From: Paguma larvata
Lineage: Eukaryota > Chordata > Mammalia > Carnivora > Viverridae
Direction of reading: 5' to 3'
NCBI GenBank assembly: GCA_030068075.1
Contig: CM057835.1
Location: 44,126,215 to 44,190,214 of the forward strand
DNA: 64,000 bases
Every line of letters starts with the position of its first letter. Positions within the stretch are counted from its first letter, which is position 1. The notes beneath the pieces are model-generated. The model saw nothing but the letters and a program-made list of their open reading frames with translations. It had not been told where the DNA came from and did no database searches. Shown one piece after another: positions 11,406-21,720 of the stretch. The translations under genes and the position numbers were made by a program.

Positions 11406-13500
11406 AAACATATATATACAACAGCAACCATAAGAAAGCTAGTGTGGTCATACCAATATTAGACAAAATAAACTAAATATGTTACTGTAGATAAAGAAGG
11501 GCATTTTATAACTGATATAACATCAAATGGGTCAGGAATATTAACATGTACCTCCAAAACAGAGCCCAAAATATACAAAGCAAAAGCTGACATAAGTGAA
11601 GGGAAAAACAGAAATTCAATGATAACAGTTGAAAGATTTCAATATCCTACTTTCAACAAAGGAAAATTATATAGAGATCAACAAAGAAACCAAATACTTG
11701 ATCAATACTATAAACCAACCAAACATAAACACATCTATAGAATACTCCATCCAACAACAGCATTCTCCATAAGTGCACATGGAACATTCTCAAGACAGAC
11801 CACATGTTAGGACATAAAATAAACTCCAATAAACTTAAAAAGACTAAAATCATACAGTGTATAGTCTCCAACTACAATGGAATGAAATTTAAAATCAGTA
11901 ACAGAAAGAAATTGGGGGAATTCACAAATATTTAGAAATTAATTACTTCTAAATAGGCAGTTGGTCAGTGAAGAAATCACAAGGGAAATTGGAAAGTACT
12001 TTGAAAGGAGTGAAAATGAAGACATAATATATCAAAATTTATAGAATACAGCTTAAGCAGAGTTTAGTGGGACATTTATAGTTATAAATGATGGCATTTA
12101 AAAAGAAAAAAGATTCAAACTGATAACTTAAACTTCCATCTTAAGATACTGGGGGGATAAAGCAAAATAAAAACTAAAGCAAGCAGATGAAAAGAAATTA
12201 ATTAAGATTAGAGCAGAAGTAAATACAGTATAAATACAATTGAGAAAAAGAAAAACAAAAGTTGGTTCTAGGAAAAGACCAAGAAAACTGAAAAACCTTT
12301 ACCAGGACTGCTCAAACTACTAAAACCAAGAGTGAAGGAAAAAAAAAAAAAAAAAGAGGACAATACTACTAACCTTTTAGAAAGATGGATAAAGAAATAC
12401 TATAAGCAACTGTAAACCAATAAATTAGATGACTTACATGAAATAGACAAATTCCTAAAAACAAAAACTACTATAACTGACTCAAAAAAATAGGAAACCT
12501 AAAAAGGGCCTCTAACAAATGAATTTGATTATTAATCAAAAAGTGTCCGCAAGATAAGCCCAGGTACAGATGGCTTCACTGGGGAAGCCTACCAAACATC
12601 CAAGGAAAACTTAATACAAATCATTCACAAACTCTTCCGAAAAGTAAAAGAGAATGAAACACGTCTCAACTCATTCTGTAAGGTCAGTATTACCATGATA
12701 CCAAAACTAGACAAAGACATCACAAGAAAACAGAGACTAATATGCCTTATGAATACATATACAAAAATTCTCAACAAAGTAGCAAACTGAATTCAGTAGC
12801 ACAAAAAAGTAGTATACTCCATCAAGTAATATCTAGCTCAGTGCCTAAGGCTGGTCTAACATAAAAACATTACTGCAAAACAACCTATCAATATAGAACA
12901 AAACCAAATGATCATCTCAACAGATGCAGAAAAAGCACTTGACAAAATCTAACATCCCTTTTATCTTGATGAAAACACTCAACAAAATAGGAATAAAAGC
13001 AAACCTCCTCGACCTGATAAAAGAGATCTATTAAAGATTCACATCTAACATCATATGTAATGGTGAAGGACTAAATGATTTCTCTTTACGATTAGGAACA
13101 AGACAAAGACATCTGTGATGAGGAATGAGACAAGGATACCAGCAATCACTACTTCTATTCAACATTGTACTCAGAGTCCTAACCAGGGCAATTAAGCAGG
13201 AAAATGAAATAAAAGGCATCCAAAGAAAGAAGTAAAATTATCCACTTGCAGATAATACAATCTTATATACAGATAATCCTACAAATCCATGAAAAAGTAC
13301 TAAAACCAATAAACAAGTTCAGCTAGGCAACAGGATATAGAATCAATATACAAAATCAGCTGTATTTTTATATATATTTGTAATGAATGACTAAATGGAA
13401 CAAAGAAAACAATCTCATTTACAATAGTACCAAAAAGAATAATATACTGACAAATTTAACAAAATAAGCATAACACCAATACTGGAAACTACAAAATGCT

Positions 13501-13710
13501 ATTTTTTTTTTTTTTTTGAGAGGGATAGAGGGCATTTATTCGTGAGCAGCGTATGGGTGGAGAGAGAGGGAGAGAGAATCTTAAGCAGTCTCTAAGCTTA
13601 GCGTAGAACCTGGGGGAGGGGTGGGGGAGCTGGATCTCACTACCATGAGATCATGACCTGAGGTGAAATCAAGAGTGGGACCCTTAACCAACTCAGGCAC
13701 CCAGGAGTCC
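13501..13710 (-). repeat. Carnivoran SINE
   Basis: Left poly(T), reversed body. The target duplication CTGGAAACTACAAAAYGCT (one mismatch) is at 13482-13500 and 13711-13729, inside the L1M. Confidence 0.93.
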
Positions 13711-13757
13711 CTGGAAACTACAAAACGCTGTTGAAAAAAATTAAAGACCTAAATAAA

Positions 13758-13951
13758 TTGGGTGGCTCAGTCAGTAAAGCATCTGACTGTAGCTCAGGTC
13801 ATCATCACACAGTTTGGGAGTTTGAGCCCCAACTGGTCTCTGTGCTGACAACTTGGGAGTCTGGAGCCTGCTTCAAATTCTCTATCTCCCTTCCTTTCTG
13901 TCCCTCCCTCACTCATGCTTTCTCTCAAATAAATAAATATTAAAAAAAAAA
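13758..13951 (+). repeat. Carnivoran SINE, head shortened
   Basis: It starts at TTGGGTGGCTCAGTCAG, lacking the first few bases. Flanks AAAGACCTAAATAAA (13743-13757) and AAAGACTTGAATAAA (13952-13966) are a diverged target duplication. Confidence 0.9.
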
Positions 13952-14020
13952 AAAGACTTGAATAAATGGAGAGACACCCCATATTTGTGGATCCACAGAC
14001 TTAATACCTACCTTGCAGAT

Positions 14021-15616
14021 CATTAAAAGGGATTAAATAAGACAATACTTTTGAGGAGACTTTTGAATTTTAAAGTAAACAATTGCAGTAGTTTTATTAA
14101 TGTCAAAAGGTCTACAATCCAAACTTTTCTTCTACTAAGTACTCAGAACAGCAGTAGGAAGCAATATTAGAACAGTTGCACACAGACAATACTGACAATA
14201 AAATAACAAAAGTTCATCTAAACTCAATGCTCTTCTGAATGAAGTGTTTATCCCAAAAGTCCAATTCCAATGAGCAACTAGTGAAAAGCACTTATAAAAC
14301 AGATAAAGGAAACTGAACATTAGTCTCTTTTCTGAAAACCACCTACCAAGTCTCTCTGAATCAAAGCCTGATAAATATGATTAATTTTCCAATCATAAAA
14401 GGATAGACAGTTTTGTCTACTTATCCTACAGAAATGTGAAAAGTAATTATACATTAGGTTACAGAGCACCTTTCCTCTGAAAATATTAAAATGTTAAAGC
14501 GTAAAGTGGTCTGGTGTCCACCCTCTATCTGGTACATAATTTAACATAGTCTACTCGTCTGCCCAATGAACTATTATATGCCAAGTTGCCTTTTCCTATT
14601 TTGTCTTGGTTGCAAGTTGATCTGGATGGCGACTCTAATTTGTCCTTATTCCTAGCAATGATAAATACTGAAAGAATAGGAGACCCATCCAAATCTAAGA
14701 GCCAGAAAAACTTTAGAATTCCTCTATTATAACTTAATATCTATACATAATTGCCTGACAGGTGACCTTCTAGTCTCTACTGAAACAAGTCCAGGTTAGG
14801 AAGGTAGAAATGTACAAATGTCACTGCTTCACAAGTAGACTAGAAACACAAAGTTGTTTATTAATATGGACTCAAAATACTCTTCCCATTAATATGCAGA
14901 GATAGGATGGTCCCTTGTGCAATCATACAATATAAGCCTACTTTCGTTACCACAGGACAGTATTTTGAACACTTAAAGGCAGCTAAACATACCCAAAGTT
15001 GCATTCTTGCTCAGTCTCCATGGCCCAATTCCTTTAATTTTTCAAATCAGTTTCCCTTATTGAGCTTAAAATTACTTAAATTTCTCTCATTCTAATAATT
15101 CCTTGAGAGAATAAAAAAGAAACTTAAAATCAATCAATAAGCTTTTATCCCAGATACTATCAGTTAATGGAACATCTCCTCTATCCTCCATTTACACAGC
15201 TGATTTGTCAAAACAGAACTTCTATTTACCTTTATTAAATTTCACCTTTTAAAAGTAGATGTTTTCAGGTGATTTTACTTTCTTTTTAACTTGCCATATG
15301 TTTTTACATATGCAAAAATAATATTGTTGGAGAAAAATCAAGCCCAGAATAATTTAAGGAAATTCTCAGAATCTATTTGATTTCCAGGAGAGGAACTGTG
15401 TCTACCTTATTTACCACTGCATCTACGGTAATAAGCATAGAACCTAGCACACAGTTAACACTGAAATATATGAGTAAGTTAAAAAAATGTATGAATAACT
15501 TTAAAGCACTCACATTTCTTTGATCCAGAAATTCCAAAATCCTTATTATCTGTCCCAAGAAAATAATCAACACACAAAACGCAATCTAAATACAAAACAT
15601 TTGGTTTACTTTTATA
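14021..15616. other. TAF4B intron 1 segment, mostly unassigned
   Basis: AT-rich intron. A piece at about 15380-15480 (GGAACTGTGTCTACCTTATT, AAGCATAGAACCTAGCACAC) resembles the 3' end of an L2 LINE in plus orientation. Nothing else was recognised. Confidence 0.45.
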
Positions 15617-15631
15617 TATAAGTAATTTTTT

Positions 15632-15865
15632 TAATGTTTCTTTTTAATTTTTTTAATGTTTATTTATTTTTGAGAGAGAGAGAGAGAGAGAGAAACCGAG
15701 CACAAGTAAGGGAGAGGTAGAGAGAAAGGGAGACAGAATTGGAAGAAGGCTCCAGGCTCTGAGCTGTCAGCATAGAGTCCGATGTAGGGCTCTAACCCAT
15801 GAACCATGAGATCATGAGCTGAGCTGAAGTCGGATGCTTAACCAACTGAGCCACCTGGGCGCACC
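15632..15865 (-). repeat. Carnivoran SINE with GA microsatellite
   Basis: Target duplication TATAAGTAATTTTTT at 15617-15631 and 15866-15880. The reversed body holds a (GA)n run at 15674-15692. Confidence 0.93.
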
Positions 15866-15883
15866 TATAAGTAATTTTTTAAA

Positions 15884-16480
15884 CAAAAAAGCATAAGCAC
15901 CTAAATGAATAGAGAAAAGATGAAATAATGGATTACACACCCATTAAAATTAAACTTTTTGAGGCTATAAAATACAAATCATCACTATATAATGGTAAGT
16001 GAAAAGCAGGATATAAGAATTATATAATAAAATCCCAATTATAGGGGCGCCTGGGTGGCTCAGTCAGTTAAGCAGCCAACTTCAGCTCAGCTCACGATCT
16101 CATGGTCTGTGAGTTCCAGCCCCACGTCGGGCTCTGTGCTGACGGCTCAGAGCCTGGAGCTGCTTCAGATTCTGTACCTCCCTCTCTCTCTCTGCCCTTC
16201 CCCTGCTCATGCTCTGTCTCTATGTCTCTCAAAAATAAATAAATGTTAAAAAAAATTTTTTTAAAGAATCCCAATTATATAAAAATAAGAAGCACACATA
16301 CATTGTTTTCTCAAAGAAACTACAAGGTTTAGGGGAGGGACATGTTCTCTATACCTTGAAGTGGTGGCTATACCTTTGCCAAATTTTTCAAAACGTACTG
16401 TAAAGGGTTTCCTTTTTAAAATAAATGTACATGTAAAAAACAGCTCCATAAAGTTTACATTAAAAAGGAGACTAAAAGAT
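15884..16480 (+). mobile_element. Old L1 3' fragment
   Basis: Plus-strand wording such as ATGGATTACACACCCATTAA and AAAACGTACTGTAAAGGG resembles the 3' end of an old L1, interrupted by the SINE at 16044-16266. Confidence 0.35.
16044..16266 (+). repeat. Carnivoran SINE
   Basis: Perfect 13-bp target duplication AATCCCAATTATA at 16031-16043 and 16267-16279. Confidence 0.97.
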
Positions 16481-16554
16481 ACACTTAAAATATTTGAGGG
16501 TAATTTTTCAATACTTTCTAAATTTTCTATAACAAACATTAAAAAATGGGGACA

Positions 16555-16774
16555 GGGGCGCCTGGGTGGCTCAGTTGGTTAAGCGGCCGACTTCAGCTCA
16601 GGTCATGATCTCACAGTCTGTGAGTTTGAGCCCCGCGTCGGGCTCTGTGCTGACGGCTCAGAGCCTGGAGCCTGCTTCAGATTCTGTGTCTGCCTCTCTC
16701 TCTATGCCCTTCCCCTGCTTATGCTCTGTCTCTCAAAAGTAAATATACGTTAAAAAAAAATTTTTTTTTTTTTT
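16555..16774 (+). repeat. Carnivoran SINE
   Basis: Target duplication AAATGGGGACA at 16544-16554 and 16775-16785. It is a young type, with CGGCCGACTTC and CCCCGCGTCGGG retained. Confidence 0.97.
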
Positions 16775-16818
16775 AAATGGGGACACACAGACATTGAGGT
16801 TATTTCAAACTCCATCTT

Positions 16819-16911
16819 TTTGCATGGAGCCCAATGACTCATGACTCTGAGATCAATATCTGAATTGAGAACAAGAGTCAAATGCTTAACCAATGAGCCA
16901 CCCAGGTGCCC
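16819..16911 (-). repeat. Short old carnivoran SINE
   Basis: Only the tRNA-like half is present, reversed, ending AATGAGCCACCCAGGTGCCC. Flanks CTCCATCTTTTT and ATCCATCCTTTA are a diverged duplication. Confidence 0.8.
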
Positions 16912-17099
16912 CTCAAAATCCATCCTTTAAAATTACAGTGAATTTGGTGGATGTCATACATATTAGATAAATAGCACCCAGAGTACCTATAGCCAATTGC
17001 TATACAGGTATCTTAAATAGTCCAGACATGCCTACTACCCAACTCTGTATTCCACACAAATGGTGTTCCCTAGAGTTCTGTGACATGTGGACCTATACA

Positions 17100-17290
17100 C
17101 TTATCTTGGTTAATCCATATGATACTTCTGGGAAAGTATGATCCAATTTTAGACATAAGAAAACTGACATTATGGATGAGGTCAATAAACTTGCCCAAGA
17201 TCACAAAGCTATTAAGTGGCAGAGCTGGGATTCAAATCCAGGTCTGATTCCAAGGCCAATGTTCTGTCTTTTATCGCCACACTTCACTAC
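17100..17290 (+). repeat. MIR (old tRNA-derived SINE)
   Basis: The core reads AACTTGCCCAAGATCACAAA, then AGTGGCAGAGCTGGGATTCAA and ATCCAGGTCTGATTCCAA, the MIR signature in plus orientation. Confidence 0.8.
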
Positions 17291-17649
17291 TTTCCACAAA
17301 GGCTAATAACTCTCCAAGCCCATTGTTATCTATGAATTTGATTAGCACACTTATTCCTTCCTCTGTGGCCCTGAACTAAATCCTCCCAGCTATTGTACAC
17401 TATATACTTACTTCACAAAAACAAGAGCCCTCTTAGGCACAGGAGGTAACAAATCTATAACATTATCATCCAGCCACATTTTTCTACGTTTAAAGTCCAT
17501 CTCTTTCCACTCAATTATAGGGCTTGTCTTCTATTAATGTTAATTAAGGTTAATAGTAAGTCTGGAAAATTACTATTTGATTCCATAGGTACCTTTTTAA
17601 AATTAAGTATTAACATTGTTGATTATGCATTTGAAGAACCTTCTGGGGA

Positions 17650-17910
17650 TAAAATTTGGTAATCCTATTAAAAGACTACCATTTGAACCAACAATTCCAC
17701 TTCTAGCATTTTATACTTTAAAAAACACATTTATAAAACTGCACAAAAATACACCAAGATGTTTATTATAGCATCATTTATAAGAACAGAAAGCAGTGTA
17801 AACAATATCAATGTCTATGAATAAGAGAGTGGTCAAAAAATGATGGTACATTGATACAATGGATTACTAAGCAATTTAAAAAATGAGAAAGATTTATAGG
17901 TACTAACATG
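17650..17910 (+). mobile_element. Old L1ME-type 3' fragment
   Basis: ACCAACAATTCCACTTCTAG, TGTTTATTATAGCATCATTT and GGTACATTGATACAATGGATT are the L1 ORF2 end/3' UTR wording in plus orientation. Confidence 0.55.
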
Positions 17911-20759
17911 AAAAGGATAACGACAAACTGTAAACAGTAATTCTCCAGTGAAGGGTGTATTTCATTTCAGAATTGCTCTTTTTTTTTTTTTTACAAGAAC
18001 ATATACCACTTTTACAAGCAGTATAAGCAAAGAAATTAAGAATAAAATACACTGATATGTGTAATGGCCCTTGGAATCCCTTAGGGATTGCAGCCCTATT
18101 GCCCTCTCCTTTCTCCACTAATTGCATATACTAATATGTGCAAATTCTCAGTGCCTTCTCTGAGCAAGGAACTTAGCTAGGTGCTGGATAAAAAAGTCAG
18201 CGTCACTAACCCCATGCAATACCCTGGATAATGAAGTAAAGAGTTCCTACCCTCATGCAATATCCTTTTGATAAAGCCAGGGTAAACAAGAAGCAAGAAG
18301 CACTAGCTTATCCAGTAACTGGTTCAGGAATCTAAGATCCAAATCCTATGCCATGTCTCAGCATGAAGGAGTTGACGGAAAAAGACCTGAAGCATTTTAC
18401 AAGTTACTTTCACTAACTTCTGTAAGGTATGAGCGTCAAACAGAATCTACCACAGTTTATGACCTAACAGAAGCAACCAAATCCTTGATCATCATTCTCA
18501 AACAAGTGACAGAAGAGACGCAGATACCAAAAACAGAAAGAGCCACAGTCTGGCGTAAAAACCCACATGTTCATAGACGAGAAGACTGAGAAGACCAAAG
18601 AAATTACGGAAAACATTCAACAGAATAATCTTCAGAGCTTTGCTACAGCTTCTTTCATTTCCTCACAATGCCTCCCCTTTTTATTTCCAGCCCCTGCTCC
18701 CTAGAAACACTTGTGATGCTATGCATATTTTTAAAAACCGGTTCTGCTCATTGAGAAAATTCTGAAGTAAACAGAAATCACATACTTATTCATTATCTTG
18801 GAAAAAGAGTGGACTTCTATATGTTTTAAGCAACCCTGAGTAATCAATTACTAGTCCTCAGGTTATAAAAGAAATGGTACAAGACTCAACTTTTACTCAG
18901 TGTTTTCATTTCATTCCTCCACTACTGGTTATCTTCTCGTGCACTAACGAGAGCACAAATGTTAGTACGCTCGTCTGCCACCCACCAGCTGAAATTCCCA
19001 AAAGCCGCTCTTCAAAGCATCTTCCCACCTCCTCTGTAAATAACAATTCCTAAAGGCAATTTATGTCCTCTTTACTGGAGGTTTCTCCATGGTCAATAGC
19101 CTAAAATGTTTTACTAAGTGCACACCTAGGTTGTGATCTTGGTTTACGGCTATGCAGCTTTGGTAAGTTTCAGTTTTGGTTTCTTTGCATACAAAAGATT
19201 GGGCTCTAAAATTCTATGTCACTCTTAGCTCGGATACTCAATTAGGCATAGTCTGCACACACAAGTGGCAAGCATAGTGTGTAAAGAGTAAACAGATCTG
19301 GACTCAAATTCCCTCTCACACCTATGAGGTGTCTGGCATTGGACAAATTATTTACCCTTAGAGACCTTATTTGCTACCTATTAGGACCAACAAAAGAATA
19401 TAAATAACATATAAAAAGCATATAGCACATATGCCTTTGATTAGTGATTAGTTCCCACTTACCAGCAAGTTTTCACTCCTGACAGTACCTCCATTTTAAT
19501 ACTTTGTTTCTAAACAATCTTCACTGACAAGAATTTAGTTTTTAACAAATTAAGAGGTGATTTCATTCAAACACATTCATAACTACTTTATAAGTGATGC
19601 AGAGTGACAATTTAGAACTGGCAGAAAATGTATTCAGGGGCAAACACAGCATAGCCTTAATTATAAATATATATACTTCCTGTAGAATACAAAACTGAAA
19701 CAGAACTTCATCAGAAGTGAAGAACACGATCTTTCCACAACGCTCTTGACCAAATAGAACATTAGCTAGAAAAGAGCCCCTATCATTTTGCTAGGGGATA
19801 GTGAAATCTTGAATCAAATGCTTCACTCCTTTACCATCTCTGCAGGTCAGAGATCCAATTTCTACTAAGAAAATTAATAGAACACAGTATAATTACGAGT
19901 AGAGTTCACTCCAAAGAATGTGAGATGTGCCTTTTTTCCCCACTGAAACTCTAAGACACCTTCGGTTGAGGAAAGAAAGTAGAACACTCAAATTTACAAT
20001 CTGCTGAATGATCACAAAGCAAAATCTTCTGCATAAATCATGAAAAACAGCCCAAACCTGTAGACTCTCCGATAAAAAGTGGTCACAGGCTCATTAACTG
20101 CAGCATTCACACACTGCTTCAAATTTAACAATCGCATGCCTCCGATCGCTCAACTCAGGCACTTGCTGGGAATGAGTGGTAATTTTCTAAATGAAAATTA
20201 CAATCATCACACATCTAAAGACTGTGCAGGAAGCAGCATTATTCATTTCTGGTACTAGAAAAGCAGTGAACTTATTTTAGCTTGTTTAAATTTAAAATCC
20301 TCTTTTAGTCTTAACACAAGAGAACTTAATAAACTTTTTTTTAAAAAACATGGTTATCTAAGCCTGTAAATATATAAATTGGTCTCTTCCGCACATGAAA
20401 ATAAACTTGAGTTATATTCTATCTTCCCGCACCTAGGAGCCAGTGCCTCAAAGGCCCTCCTGAATATACTGTTCCAGCTTTCCTCCAGCTTTCGCTGTGT
20501 TACTCAGGCGAAAAGATTCTTTCCTTAAGTATGGAAAGAAAAACTGCAGTAATGATTCAAAGAGTCTATATTAATTGTAAAGCCAAATTACTGTCCTGCA
20601 AAGTCCATTATGAAAGGTTCTCTTAGCTGAGTTTGTTTTTTTGTTTTTGTTTTGTTTTTTTTAGAGCTAACAGCACGAAGGCATAATCCGGAGCTGCGAC
20701 GTTTCCCGTGTCACCGCTGGCTGGACCGATGGAAAAGCTGGAAAAGGTGATCGACATAC
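17911..20759. other. TAF4B intron 1, 5' part: no gene recognised
   Basis: Mostly unique-looking AT-rich DNA. The open frame at 18353-18589 (78 codons) shows no similarity that I recognise and no supporting splice context. A T/G-rich run lies at 20633-20661, next to exon 1. Confidence 0.55.
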
Positions 20760-21102
20760 CTGGAGGAAGCTGCAAATTAGCAGGCAACTGGATTGTTGTG
20801 GTGGTGGGGGCTTTCACGGCGACTATCTGAGGAGCAGGCAGCGGAGGGCCGCTGCTGAGTTTAGGAAGAGCACTGACAGGAGCCACTTTGGTCACCAGGG
20901 TCCCCACGGGGGGCCGCAGGGGCTGGGACACCGCGGACTCCACGCAGACACTGACAGGAGCCTTAGTCACGGCGCCCAAGGCCACCGGCGTGCTCTCCAC
21001 CCGGACAGGGAGAGTCCCAGCGGGGGCCATGGTCACGGTCCCAGAGGCGCTCACACCGGCTGGAGGAGCGGCGCCGGCCGGTTCCGTGAGGCCCGCGGGC
21101 AT
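20760..21102 (-). CDS. TAF4B: TAF4B coding exon 1 (residues 1-114 plus first base of codon 115)
   Basis: The ATG at 21102-21100 has G at -3 and is the first in-frame start after the CpG-island leader. The exon encodes MPAGLTEPAGAAPP and then a low-complexity Pro/Ala/Val/Thr-rich segment containing APQIVAVKAP. It ends in LQLPPG, with Gly115 split after its first base. The donor reads CAG|GTATGT at 20760/20759. Open reading continues to 20623 beyond the donor, but that part is intron and does not match the family. The next exon completes GGA (Gly) and continues TVLIKSNSG, as in the known protein, which fixes the splice site. Codon use is GC-rich, as expected inside a CpG island. Confidence 0.95.
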
Positions 21103-21550
21103 CCCCCAGGTGGATCAGCGGCAGCTGCGACGCTGCCGTTCCTGGAGCAGAGGCGAAGGGAGGCTTGACAAGCGGCAGCCGACTCCACAGCAGTTCCGGC
21201 TCCACAGCATCGCTAGGGAGAGGCGCAGGGGCCGCGACACAGAAGTCAGTGACGGGCGCCGGCTGGAACCGACCCGCTCGTCCCAGACCTCCCTCCCGTT
21301 AGTGCGGCCCCGGCTGCAGCGACACCTGCCCCGCTCGCCGCTTCCTCCGGGGCGCTCACACGTGCGCCGGCTCAGCCCGGCGCCTCAGCCTCGGGTCCCG
21401 CTACAGCGGAGCCCGGCTGCGCGGTTCCGGAAGGGCGTCACTTCGGCTCCCACCACCCAGCAAAACTCTGCGCCCCAGTTCCCCCGCCAGAAATTTCAAA
21501 ACTACAAACCCGGAGCGCCCCAAAGCCCCCTACACACACTCGCCGTGGCC
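21103..21550 (-). other. TAF4B: TAF4B 5' untranslated leader (predicted)
   Basis: This GC-rich stretch lies between the predicted start site, about 30 bp downstream of the TATA motif, and the ATG at 21102. I saw no splice-site pair that would clearly remove part of it. It contains an E-box CACGTG at 21359-21364. The exact start site is inferred, not seen. Confidence 0.55.
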
Positions 21551-21575
21551 CCACCGCGCGGCCACGCCAGCCATG

Positions 21576-21583
21576 TTTATATA
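21576..21583 (-). promoter_or_regulatory. TATA box, TAF4B promoter
   Basis: The minus strand reads TATATAAA, a full TATA consensus. It lies 474 bp upstream of the ATG and inside the CpG island. It predicts initiation near 21545-21552. Confidence 0.65.
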
Positions 21584-21598
21584 GCCACGCGGAGACCT

Positions 21599-21610
21599 CG
21601 CGCACGCGCA
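21599..21610. promoter_or_regulatory. NRF1-type palindrome in TAF4B promoter
   Basis: CGCGCACGCGCA fits the NRF1 consensus YGCGCAYGCGCR at every position. It lies about 16 bp upstream of the TATA motif. NRF1 sites of this form are common in CpG-island promoters of housekeeping and germline genes. Confidence 0.6.
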
Positions 21611-21623
21611 CAGGCCGCCGCCG

Positions 21624-21630
21624 CCGCCCC
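21624..21630 (-). promoter_or_regulatory. GC box (Sp1-type) in TAF4B promoter
   Basis: The minus strand reads GGGGCGG, followed by a short GGC trinucleotide run. It sits between the NRF1-type and CCAAT motifs. Confidence 0.5.
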
Positions 21631-21657
21631 GGGCTTCCCCCGGAATCCGGGTCTGTG

Positions 21658-21662
21658 ATTGG
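21658..21662 (-). promoter_or_regulatory. CCAAT box (NF-Y-type) in TAF4B promoter
   Basis: The plus strand reads GTGATTGGCC, which gives GGCCAATCAC on the minus strand, a full NF-Y site. It is about 75 bp upstream of the TATA motif, a usual NF-Y distance. Confidence 0.6.
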
Positions 21663-21684
21663 CCACAGACTGGAATCGCGTTCG

Positions 21685-21692
21685 TGACGTCA
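21685..21692. promoter_or_regulatory. Palindromic CRE (CREB/ATF/CREM site) in TAF4B promoter
   Basis: TGACGTCA is a perfect full-site cyclic-AMP response element, about 135-140 bp upstream of the predicted start. CREM acts at such sites in post-meiotic male germ cells. That makes the site plausible for a germline gene, but use is not shown by sequence. Confidence 0.6.
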
Positions 21693-21720
21693 CTAGGGAC
21701 GCCTCCAGAGGGCGTTAGAA

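Larger units (their letters stand above)
11018..14020 (+). mobile_element. Old L1M ORF2 body, continued
   Basis: Decayed L1 ORF2 is seen across the endonuclease-to-reverse-transcriptase region. Wording includes GGAACATTCTCAAGACAGACC, AAGTTGGTTCTAGGAAAAG, GATGGCTTCACTGGGGAAGC and ACCATGATACCAAAACTAGA. It ends about 14020 in GACTTAATA. Stops and frameshifts are throughout, so it is inactive. Three SINEs interrupt it. Confidence 0.8.
1..21550 (-). other. TAF4B: TAF4B gene, 5' part (exons 1-5, promoter-proximal)
   Basis: TAF4B is a cell-type-restricted paralogue of TAF4 in the general transcription factor TFIID. It acts in the nucleus and is enriched in gonads, where it supports ovarian follicles and spermatogenic cells. 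Five coding exons were read on the minus strand. All have AG acceptors and GT donors, and they join without a frame break: 343+146+108+162+123 = 882 nt, 294 codons. The product starts MPAGLTEPAGAAPP, continues as a Pro/Ala/Thr/Val-rich activation region, and enters the TAFH (NHR1) domain in exon 5. The human protein is about 860 residues, so roughly a third is here; the rest of TAFH and the histone-fold C-terminus lie left of base 1. Introns are about 14.9 kb (1), 1.8 kb (2), 3.3 kb (3) and 102 nt (4). No stop or frameshift was seen, so the gene looks intact. The left limit is the window edge and the right limit is the predicted start site. Confidence 0.95.
20780..21720. promoter_or_regulatory. 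CpG island covering TAF4B exon 1 and promoter
   Basis: CG dinucleotides and overall GC rise sharply here, while DNA on both sides is AT-rich and nearly CpG-free. The island covers exon 1, the leader and the proximal promoter. It is the only CpG island in the window, so TAF4B has the only obvious promoter here. The PSMA8 promoter is outside. Confidence 0.85.

Noticed and set aside
18353..18589. 78-codon frame with ordinary composition
   Set aside because: Intronic, no splice or promoter context, no similarity recognised.
20888..21658. 256-codon open frame on the plus strand
   Set aside because: It is antisense to TAF4B exon 1 and its leader in a GC-rich island where stops are rare. The product is Arg/Pro-rich with no recognisable family.
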